Positions 35,728 to 45,965 of a stretch of 64,000 nt of DNA are shown here, one piece after another. The position numbers and the translations under genes were made by a program. Below the pieces are notes generated by a model. That model saw nothing but the letters and a program-made list of their open reading frames with translations, had not been told where the DNA came from and made no database searches. The stretch lies in assembly GCF_000003815.2 (NCBI RefSeq), contig NC_049980.1:15077412-15141411 (forward strand), given 5' to 3'. Positions within the stretch are counted from its first letter, which is position 1; every line of letters starts with the position of its first letter. Source of the stretch: Branchiostoma floridae (taxonomy: Eukaryota; Chordata; Leptocardii; Amphioxiformes; Branchiostomatidae).

Positions 35728-38004
35728 ACTTCGTCAACAATGTATATCTTTATTTCCTATCGTTCCCCTGTGACTACTTGTCCACAGTCACTTGATCGCG
35801 AGTTGTGCAAGATCTCCAGGGGAAAAACATTTGTCATCGTAATGTGTTGAAAATGGCAAGTTTTCTCTCTCTCTAGCACATAGCGGTTGTCCTTTGCACC
35901 CGACACTTGAGGTACATTGCCTGGTCTCCCCGCACCTGCCGGATATACCTAGTGTCGAGTCCGAGACGGGCGGACTGCACCATACTAGTGTCTCGTACCA
36001 CGAATGACGTATTCTCACTATATGTAAGTATCTTTCACGCTTTCTCATGAGATCTGGATTACAGTTACACTAGTTTTATATATATATATATACTGTAGTA
36101 CACTGAAAAGAGGATCTCACTTCAGAAGCCGTTTAAACTGTATTTTTCCGACCTTTGTTTTCTATGCAGTTGACTGCGCATGCCTTCGATAAACTCTGTC
36201 TCTAATAGCGATTGCAGGCACAAGGTTTAAGGTCTCTCAGCTGCAAATACCCGGTATTTCAGGATTTCATCCATTCAACCCATACCACAGCAAGCACGCT
36301 CTGAAAACTCCGGCACCCAATCATTATCTCTGTGATAAGTGCTACGCCATACAAGACTTCATTTGGAGGCCAATATAAACATTTTAGCGTTGATGCAAAA
36401 AGCCAAATTTTCACCTGCATCTGAGAGCCCAGCCTATCAACTATCAGGTCACTTGAAACATCAACTTGCGAATTAATAGGGTACACGAATGACTTCTTTA
36501 ACTGGCAACAAAATAATTTTCCAATTACCTCGAGTAAGCAAAGTTGTTAGTAACACGCTAGTAAAAATGTAAGGGCAGGCCTGCCTAAATATGCCTCGCG
36601 CATGCCATAAACTGTTGTGTGACAGAATGTTGTTTGGCTTTCATAGGTGCGTGCCAACAAACATACCTGGTGCACGTACTTGACTTGATCTATTCGATAA
36701 TGTATGCTGATTGTTTTCGTATCATGAGCATGTAATGGCACAATATTCTGTGTTACGCCGATAACTGGACAGACTTTACCTTATCATGTCCTTTCTGTAC
36801 ATGTACAAACTAAACATGAGAATAATGATTACCTGAAGTTTGCAGACACACAAAATGCGTTTATCAATAAACAATGAAGACACTATTCTTTGGAAGTTAT
36901 ACAGTGGATCTCATATTACAACCTTTCCTATCGCGTCACCATGGTCTAGTAGATTTCATGTTGTGGCGTTTCCAGGCAGCGTATTTGACCTTGCTACGAT
37001 ATGCCGTTTTTCTTGAGCTTCTATTCTTAATAAACGCCAGACTAGGAGTATGCTATAGAGCTTAATAGTATTTGCTGTTTAGAGCCAACACCCTTCACCT
37101 GTGGTAACCAATACATCTTTGCCTTCTGCAACGCCATCCGTGAGGACGTGATGTCAATTTTGATTAATCATTCTTGTGTTATAACAGCCAAACATCAGAC
37201 TCACAAAACCTCAGAGACTTAAACTGCTACGTCAGCTTATCTTGAAATATAACGTTTACCGTGTAAATAAGGGTTAAACGTCAAAACCATAAATCTACTA
37301 ATTCCTGTGTCAAGCGTGATGTTGAACTTCAGAACCGATGTGTCTACGCCATACATTAAGAACATATCTTCAAAGCCTTAACACAATGAAATAACGCCAA
37401 GATCATTTTTGAAGACTGCGCACAAGACAGATCTCCCACTTATTTTCCGACATACCATCATTCTAAGGAGGGTAAAGCTCGGAAAATTCCAAGCAAAGCC
37501 TTCTTCTCCATCTATGTTGGCAGAGCCAAAGGTAGCATCACTCACAGATCTACCTTAACTAGCATTGTCTTCGAGATCAGCTTCTTAAAGATTCTTCAAA
37601 ACAACCAACTATGCTGCTCGAAGCAATTATTGTAACTCCTGAATTGTAAACGTATATTGTATCAATTTGACAGCGTTATGGCCGAAACCCTCACACATAC
37701 CTACACAACCTACGGGGCCATGACCTGCACCACTTTTTCCCATTGTCAACAGATATCTGACCCTAAACTGACTACAGACTATGCCTATGTCAAACTATGC
37801 AAATCAGGCAGTTCTGCCCACTGATGAAAAAACACTAGCAGGACAGAAATCGACCTTGACCTTCGTCTTCCAAAAACTTCCGGCAAACTAACGTTAACTG
37901 TCAACTACGGTAATAAAAAGTCAGATAATAATGTAATAAGGAAGAGAACCACTAGATTTCATGCGCCGTTGAATGTAAAATGATTTCCAATGTCAAATGA
38001 ACGC
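35728..38004. other. Intergenic, no gene seen
   Basis: A short (TA)n run lies at about 36076-36092. No exon was recognised. Confidence 0.45.
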
Positions 38005-38245
38005 AGATTTTCATTTTCGTCGCCGCGCTCTCTCTGCGACCTAGAATTTGAAAGATCGCTCAACGAATTCGTACAGAAAAAAAAGATCTTTTTGCGCTTT
38101 GTGTTTTTTTTTCTTTTAAGTCACACTGTAACATTTCGTATGATATACCTAGGATGAAATTAAAGGCTACTACACACATCCGTTTTAGGTCGCAGTGAGA
38201 GCGCAGCGCGATCACCGACTACGGTGGAAAGGCGGTTTTAGGCCC
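38005..38245. mobile_element. MITE family 1, copy F, diverged
   Basis: The left part has GTCGCCGCGCTCTCTCTGCGACC. The right part has GGTCGCAGTGAGAGCGCAGC, then CGATCACCGACTACGGTGGAAAGG. Subterminal inverted repeats are present, and the right terminus resembles TCTAGTGGAAATG. Confidence 0.5.
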
Positions 38246-38925
38246 CACACCGGAGCCTGGTAACCCGGTGTACAATCCTGTCATGGCACGTCTTTACGTG
38301 ACCTACACACTACTTCAACGTAACCATAAGCAAACAGAACGTGCTGTATACACATGTCTTAGGGCTGGACTTTGATAGCAGCTGTATGGTTTCTTCTGTC
38401 TTTTCCAGCCGTATAATTTCACCCAAGTGTTGATACGCGGATGACAACAGCCTGGCACAGTTGGGAGGTGACTGAGTGATGGCCGAAATCTAAGATTTAA
38501 CGACTTTCTTTTTGGAAGCGGTGGAAGACGTATAGGCTTAAAGTAGTTGTCTGTAAATTCTCCTGTTGATATTCATCAACTAACACTATCTATACAGTTT
38601 TAACTACCTCTGAATGCGTTTTGTATGAATGATCTGTAGGGCACTATGTATACGGCGACTGTAAAAACTGTATGTCCACCATAAAAAAACGTATGACCAC
38701 AATAAGCAATTCAATCAAAGCGAGGTTTACAACTATTATACATCATCTGTAGCTATAAAACACCAGCCACAGTGAGCCAGGTCTCAGGTGTAACCGTTTA
38801 ACTGCAGGGTTTAACGGCCTTTCTGTGCACTAATACTCACCCGCTGGCGTAAATCCCCCCCTTTCTGACTGTATAGCTACAATGTAACTGCGCCTGATAC
38901 GGCATCTACACCCAACGTTATGGCC
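38246..38925. other. Intergenic, no gene seen
   Basis: Nothing recognised. Confidence 0.45.
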
Positions 38926-39631
38926 ATTAGAGTCCATTCCAAGACACCATGCGGATGTTTGTGGCCATTGTTTAGAATTGATTTTAAAGTTTTGTAATTA
39001 TATGTCTAGGACATTTGATACTTCAGAAATATTTGTAACACTGTTTCAACTTTATAAATATATCCCTGGTCCTGTAAAACTTTGGAAATATTCATCGTGT
39101 GGAATTGGATACTTCTAATGGTTTCTAAATAATGATAACAGCAATCTACCATTATTTACCATTTTCTACCATTTTTTGTAAATGGTTCAGTGGGCTGAGA
39201 AGATAGCAATTCACACATTCTTGCAAAGTATGGTTGGGTGCCATGCAACAATGGCCCACCACAAAGGATTCACCAGTGCCCACCAGTGAAATCTAAAAAT
39301 ATACAGATACAACAATAGGGCTTACTTTTATGGGGGCAATAAACTAATTTAACCATTTCGCCAGGTTTACCATTTTTTTTTAAATATTTGTAAATGTGAA
39401 ATAATCACACAGAGGTTTCACAATAATTCTAAATAAAGATATTTTTGTACAGTTACTTTCAAAACGTTTCTAAAATATTCAAAGGAATTCAAATATATGA
39501 GTACTTTCTCAGTCAATTTTTTGAAAATAATTTAATTATTGTGGCTCAGATATTCTTTTATTCAAAATAATTCAGACTAATTATAAATATCGCCTAAAAA
39601 CCCTCATGGTGTCTTGGAATGGACTCTAGTT
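38926..39631. mobile_element. ~705-bp terminal-inverted-repeat element, family 3
   Basis: The left end GAGTCCATTCCAAGACACC, continuing ATGCGG, is matched in reverse at the right end (39601-39628) by GAGTCCATTCCAAGACACC, continuing ATGAGG. TA flanks the GAGTCC motif on each side, consistent with a TA target duplication. The interior is AT-rich with repeated ACCATTTT words and no transposase frame. Confidence 0.8.
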
Positions 39632-39967
39632 TTACCATTATTAATTATGCAAAGCGAACTTTAACTGTCGTGGGCAGATAGTTCACGTCATTAACTGCAT
39701 TTCTATCATAGTTCTCTTCTGACTCCTATGGCCCAGTCCTGTGAGATATCATAATCAGCCCCCCTCCGCCTCATCAGTCTCCCCCAGTGTTGTTTGTCAG
39801 CAGTCCTGGGCTGCCCAGTACCCTAAGCATGTGTTGAACTGTGAAGCTCGGTGTCATGGGCCCTTCCTGGTGACTATCTGACTAATGAAGGAGGCTAGCA
39901 CAGGCAACCTGGGTGATATCATAGAGCAGATGCAGGCTCTCCCATGGGCAAATTACGACCTCAAAAG

Positions 39968-40279
39968 TTACAACATGTCATAAAATGTCCATACAAAATA
40001 ACACATCATACGTAAAACGTGATCCTTCCATTTTAGATCCCGTGCAAAACCATACACCCAAGCGCCTACTCCTGCAAGATTAAAGCGGCTTCTTTCCCTC
40101 AAGAATGTCAGAGCAGTTGTAGCAGATTCAAGTTTTTTACGTTGTTGGTTTCTTTTGAATGTTGTAAGTATGGATTTGGTTCGATTAACGGCCGCATTGC
40201 ATTTATCATATTCTTTCTCATCTTTCTCATGCCTTATGCCTAACAATTGGGGCAGCACAGAAGATCTGACAAGTGACAA
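39968..40279 (-). pseudogene. Possible coding remnant
   Basis: The minus-strand frame gives a peptide with a charged, coding-like composition (for example GIRHEKDEKEYDKC, FKRNQQRKKLES). Reading further upstream, an in-frame TGA interrupts similar sequence (KSIE, stop, RKIEKR), and a Lys/Arg-rich frame continues towards 40450 in another phase. The opening codon is TTG. The family is not recognised. It may be a decayed gene or transposon fragment, or chance. Confidence 0.2.
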
Positions 40280-40451
40280 GCGTTTTTCTATCTTTCTTCA
40301 CTCTATGCTCTTGTCAATGCCTCGATTTGTGTTATTTCCATCTATTCATTAACTCTATCCTTCGCATCTTTTCCGTTGCTCGATCAATAACGTTGACTAG
40401 TACCGCTGAATGTGATACGTGGCTGTGGCACGTCAGGTCTCTTAGTAGATC

Positions 40452-41540
40452 CTGGTATTTTCATCATATCAAAGCCTGACTACTTCAAAGGCCTTTGGCA
40501 CATAAATGACATAGAGACTCACATTCTGACCCATCATTGGGAGGGGCCCTTATGTCATCTTTGCTAAAAATAGCCTCCGTAAATTACACTTTGATTAATC
40601 CAATGGCCGACAAATGTGGTCTTAGCATAGACGGAACCCGTATGCAGAACCCGTCTATGATAAACCACGTTTGTTACTGATATTGATGATACGAAGGAAC
40701 TGCTGACCGTGCTTACAGTGTTAGTGAAGTGGCCGTCGTTATTCAATAGGCAGGGTCAAAATTACTGCAAATTACATTTGCCAAGAAAGTCATGTTTCCG
40801 AGAATACTTCAACATTTTGAGAACTCTTAAGTGAACTTGAAACTTTAAAGTGGATAGAAGGATGTACACCGTATCCACACGCATTTTCTTTATTGAACAA
40901 ACATACTAATAAGCAAAATACGGCCCACTCGAGTTGAAATAGCGGCCCACTCAAATTGAAACAACTTATATTGGCGCCGCTGTTAAAACAAAATGAAAAC
41001 ATAAGTATGCTACTCATTACATATAATTATATATGTTATTTGATTAAGTCACACCTCTATGAGTGCAAGACTGCAAGCAAAAGCTTGTGCTAAGACGATT
41101 TCATTTTGGTAGTCTAGAGCTGAGATGCAATTTTTTCTGAAATTCAGAAAAATAGAATCTGTCAACCAAAACATTGAATTGGACTGGCCTGACGTTATCT
41201 TGATAACAGTGGCTCTGAGCAACCTGATACTCGAGAGTAGCAAGGACGTTGGTACTGTAAGGTCACATTGCAGGTGGAAGATGACCCGGAAACACAAACA
41301 CACAGGCACACTCCAAACTATATCTCCATTTGTCATGGAAATAACTATTAACAAAACTGCAGAAGTTTAAAACACATGGGATCAACCTATCCTCCCCAGT
41401 TTTCCGTCAACATAAGTCTACTCTAGTCGGTAAAAGTGATTGGCACCCAGGGGGCAAGGCTGGGTCAGCCTGCTAGCTTGATCTACTTGCCTGGCACCTG
41501 TAGCTGTCAATAAGATACGCCCGAGCAGAGGTAAGGAGAG
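40452..41540. other. Intergenic, no gene seen
   Basis: Frames near 41049-41370 on both strands have no domain. Confidence 0.45.
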
Positions 41541-41544
41541 ACAT

Positions 41545-42272
41545 TAGATTTATAAACTTCCCACATTGATTATGCAAATTAGCTGTTAATTTGCCTAATT
41601 AGCATCTTATTATGAACGTCTTCACTTAGTCTATCCACATATAAAACATACCAAAAAGCATGATGATCCGCCAACATGTTCATATTTTCTCATTAATTAT
41701 GCAAATGAGGCCATCATTTGCATAATTGATATCTATCGACATTTCTCTCCTTCCCAGCTACATATGGGACAAGTTTTAAAGTCCTATCATGGAATGCAGT
41801 GGTTTTATAAATTTTCCTCATTAATTATGCAAATTAGCTGTTGATTTGCATAATTAGTATACCATTATGTAAGTCATCACTCATTCTATCTACATACCAA
41901 AAATCATGACGATTCATCAACACGTTGTAGAGTTATTCTCGTCCAAAGTTTGAAAGGAAACCGGCGCCTGCAGTTCCAAAAAAGCCGCTAGGGGGCCCAA
42001 ACTCCCAGCACTTACTCTCTGCCTCGAGGGCTATCTACCACTCGAAAATCATGATCACAGCATGTCCAGAACAGGAGATATCAAAAATTGAGGTTCTGCT
42101 GCAGTACCTTAGCAAGCCGCTAGGGGGCCCATTATCGAACTTGACCTTCGTTTTCCCGACCCCTACCCACCTACCAAATATAATCGGGATACATCAAAGG
42201 CTTCTCGAGTTATGCTGTTAACAGACAGACAGACAGACTCACAAGCCTAAAACATAACCTTAGCCATTCTGG
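41545..42272 (-). repeat. Dispersed ~0.75 kb interspersed repeat, copy 2
   Basis: Reverse complement of the repeat at 6135-6990. It has GTGAGTCTGTCTGTCTGTC then AACAGCATAACTCGAGAAG, GGTAGGTGGGTAGG, CAAGTTCGATAATGGG, TAAGGTACTGCAG, GTAAGTGCTG, ACTTTGGACGAGAATAA, and AT-rich GCATAATTAATGAG subunits repeated at roughly 100-180 bp spacing. Confidence 0.75.
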
Positions 42273-42386
42273 CAAAGGTAATAAATATCAGATAATTGAC
42301 CAGAAAGTAATAAGATAATTGACCATAAGTAACAACACAAGTAACAATAATTAATTGGGTATTATCATATAGCCAGGCGCCGCGGA

Positions 42387-42595
42387 CCAATCAGAAGGCC
42401 CCGTTCCACGTTGGTTATGACGCCGTAACACTTCGATTCCGGCCAGGCAGGTGCAACTTAACACCAGTGGTGTTAATTCATTTTGAATTAACACCAGTGG
42501 TGTTAATTCATTTTGAATTAACACCGGTGCGGGTGTTAATTCATTTTGACCAATCAAAAGGAACGAAAGAAAGGTATATGCAGGCATTGGCCAAT
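42387..42595. promoter_or_regulatory. CCAAT boxes around a tandem palindrome: candidate promoter
   Basis: CCAAT lies at 42387-42391, 42550-42554 and 42591-42595, the last two within 45 bp of the palindromic array. Two inverted copies (ATTGG) lie past the assembly gap at 43040 and 43078. A GTATATGC word at about 42574 could act as a weak TATA box. No coding exon follows before the gap, so the gene it might serve is unknown. Confidence 0.3.
42457..42547. repeat. Three tandem ~30-bp palindromic units
   Basis: Two units carry TTAACACCAGTGGTGTTAA, a perfect 19-bp palindrome, each followed by TTCATTTTGAA. The third is a variant with ACACCGGTGCGGGTGT. The half-site GGTGTTAA resembles, but does not exactly match, the T-box core AGGTGTGA. 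The frame reading through on the minus strand (repeated LIQNELTP) is a product of the array. Confidence 0.8.
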
Positions 42596-42890
42596 AAAAA
42601 GGAGCAATATGCCGGAGCAGACTGCAAGGGGGAATGGCTCCTTCTGTTAACGTTGATAATGAGTTTTGTTTTTCTAAAAAGCCTGCAATGTTTCGAATAT
42701 TTTCTGTGGAAATTTTGGTTTCAAAATGCAATCTGTAACCTCCTTACATATGTATGTACCAAATGTGAACTTTCAGAAATTCGACAAAGGAATTCACACG
42801 TATAGTACCAAGGGATCTATGCGTCATACAGGAATTTGCAAGTTTGGGTAGGCTATATGATAATAACTTTAATGCCCCGCCTTATCCTCG

Positions 42891-42990
42891 NNNNNNNNNN
42901 NNNNNNNNNNNNNNNNNNNNNNNNNNNNNNNNNNNNNNNNNNNNNNNNNNNNNNNNNNNNNNNNNNNNNNNNNNNNNNNNNNNNNNNNNN
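42891..42990. other. Assembly gap, 100 N, inside an inverted repeat
   Basis: The 100-N length looks like a placeholder. AATGCCCCGCC on the left (42871) is matched inverted by GGCCGGGGCATT on the right (43015-43026), so the missing DNA may be a hairpin that failed to assemble. Confidence 0.9.
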
Positions 42991-43082
42991 ATTATCTCAC
43001 CCATATTCCACCTCGGGCCGGGGCATTAACCCTTTATTGATTGGTTGAAGCGTAAGTCTTAATTCCCTCCGTCAGTGATTGG

Positions 43083-45602
43083 TAGGACAAGGAGAAAGCA
43101 TAATTTGGAGCGAATGGTTTATGATGGTGAGAAACACGCATTGTAAGATTGCAGTAAAATAGTATTATCATTATCCCGCATGTCTCTAAATCAAAGACTT
43201 GATAGTCTGTAATCACGCAATGCACGTGTTACATGTAACTTAAATACATTTCTTATGTGAACAGAAGATGATTGGTGTATAATTTCTATCACCGTTCCCT
43301 GCGTGGATCATCCCGAGCGTTAGAGACACTTGCGTTTCGGAAGAGCGAGTTGTTGGGCACGTTCACGCATCGTTCATGTCAATGATTATAATTAGTTATC
43401 CTGGAGACATATAGAGCTCTATCTCCACATGTCGCTAAGATGTCCTACTTAACCATGAGACATTGTGCAAACTAATGAATCGTACATAAGGCTCGTTTGC
43501 ATGACATGACCCCTCCCAGAGTCCCCCCAGACTGACCTACGGGTGCCCTGAAACTGTCACATCGTATCCGCTTCCAGCATGTCTCTGGGGTAAACACTTA
43601 CTTAAGATGAATAACATCCCTTTATCGACTTGAGGGGACATATTGCCTGAAACATTTGTGGCATGGTAAATCTTCCCCCAGAAGTTGGGTAGATAAGCAC
43701 ACCAACCGGCCTGAACTATAGATTGACCCACATAACTTAGTATACACGTGGCAAAGTATTCTTATACCCCAACGGTTATTAAGCAAGTGTCATCTCAGAT
43801 ACGAAATGACGTTTCGTTTCTTCGAGTGAAACCAGGTTGGATACTTAAGTCATGTACGTCAACTCACATCTTTGTCGATACCAGCTTCAATGTGGTGTAT
43901 ACAAGAAAAAAACGATCCAACCCCTCCAATGAGTAAAAGATTTCCCCAGAAACCGCCAGTCACTGAGTCACACACAACCAGCCGTGCAGGCCTTGTCATA
44001 TTTGGTGAAACCCACCGTCTGTCCAAGTCAACACATACTTAACGAGGTTTCCATCATAAATCGTATAGTAGAAGCCGAGAAGGATACTAGTGGCACATAG
44101 GTGGGTCTGCGTGGGCAGGATAAGGTTAGATTTGAGAAAAACTAAAGATAAGGGCGTTGTGTGAACCTAGTAACATTTTCCACGTAATCCTTCTGACAAA
44201 ACACAACTTCTTGTCAACCATGTCATCCTGGTCCCATTAATCATACAAGCATAACCATGTCACTTATATGGACAGTTATTTTGAGGCATCTACTTGACAT
44301 ATATGACACGCGGAATTACTGTATAGGGAAAATCGATAGATGACAAGTTGTACTAGGCGTTATCACACGTCCAAGGCGCATCTCCACATGTCCGGGTCAT
44401 CAGCCTTCCTGAGGTATGTACGCAGGCTCCCAAATTCTTGCCCGAGGGTTGATTGCAAGCAACACGAAAAGGGCGGACAAATAGTGTATAAAGAAGGTAA
44501 GGCATGATCTTAGTCTAATTGTTGTCGCAAAATTCTCACTTATTGGGTTTGACTTGGAGACAGTGGAAGACGAGGCATCCCACTTTTTCAGTATTGTGTG
44601 GGTTCTGTGCTGTTCTTTTTGCCTGAAAACACGAGTCCTTTAAAAGTGACATTTATTCTCCAAGCTCCAAGTGCTGTAGGTGCTACTGGAGAAAAAAATT
44701 ACGAATTTTAAAGTGTTACATTCCATTTAGATTTTATCACCGACTTTTTGTTGGAAACCAAGATTGAACTTTAATTCCAACGCAAGGTTTTGTCAGGTAA
44801 TGAGCAATAATCCATCGCTTCTGTGGCGTCACGTTGATAACTTTCGAGCTGATGACGAAATCACATTCGTGTTTATCTGAGTATATCTTTTCTATTGTGT
44901 CAATGTCATAAAAATACACAAGTACCTTTCGTTTATTTGACCTTTTCACTCATCTCATTGTCAGAAAAATACACCAGTAGCTAACACATTCAATCTTGGT
45001 AAAGCCTTTTTCTCGTCAGAATGACAGAAATTGACTTTTCGACTGTTGTTTCGGTTTCTCTGTCTGAGTTCTGTTGGCACGCCAAGCCCTCCGGCCATAT
45101 TTGCTTACTAGGAACGGGGATGGATGGTTGGGCGGGTGTGATTTCCCAAAAGGATGGTGCAGAAAATAGCCATGTAAAAATGTAACAACGTTAATTTATA
45201 ATGATAGAGAATAAGAAAAAAAGAAAGTGTTTACAAACTGCTTATGCACCAAACGTGCACGCACACTTCTCCACATCCTGCAAATTCCTCTTTGAATAGA
45301 TTTCTACATAGTTGCACTTTTTTTAGATAAGTGAAAGTTAATTGAATGACGCCATGGAGATTGAAGATTCAAACATTTCAGAAGACTGTATTACTGATAA
45401 GGACTAGTCTGTTTCCGCGTTGTTCCCACGTGTTTTGCGCGCCGTTTGTGAGAGACGTCACATCTGACGCCAGCTGTGCCGTGTAAGGCCGACTGTCGCA
45501 ATACGGATACCGGGCCGTGAGAACGCCTGGACCAACACATGTGTCTATCTAAAGGACTACTGTGTCTTTCACGGACACGTTTATGACACTTTTTCACACG
45601 TG
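43083..45602. other. Intergenic, no gene seen
   Basis: Only short frames without domains or splice context. Confidence 0.45.
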
Positions 45603-45965
45603 AGATCGCGTGGCGCAATCGGCAGCGTGTTTGGCTCAGGAGTTAGAGATCCATGATTTGAATCCTGCCATAGCACCGACTGCGCCCATAGGAAAAGCGC
45701 TTTACACGACTTTCCTCACTTCTCTCAGGTCAAAATGAGTACCTAGCATCGGTTAGGGCAATCCCTCGGATAGGACGTTAGATGGTAGTTAGATGGAGGT
45801 CTCGTGTTTGGGTAGAGCAAGGAGATTACACCCCGTGCACGTTAAAGAGTAGGTGCAAGCCCGGTGTGCGACGGTGCAAATAATTTTGTCTGGAGTTGCT
45901 AATTCACTTCAAATCTCCCGAATGAAGGCCGGTCGTACATCTATCTCGTATCAGCCACGCGTTGA
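45603..45965 (+). mobile_element. tRNA-derived SINE, near full length
   Basis: The head has GTGGCGCAATCGGCAGCG (pol III A-box) and, about 35 bp later, GATTTGAATCC (B-box). A tRNA-Trp-like or related parent is possible. The body has TACCTAGCATCGGTTAGG, CCTCGGATAGGACGTTA, a GAGGTCTCGTGTTTGG segment and CCCCGTGCACGTTAAAG. The body shared with 33880-34016 marks them as one family. Deeply conserved SINE bodies are known in amphioxus and other invertebrates; whether this is one needs an alignment. Confidence 0.7.

Noticed and set aside
42351..42731. 126-codon minus-strand frame with repeated LIQNELTP
   Set aside because: It translates the tandem palindromes at 42457-42547, plus flanking sequence without coding character.
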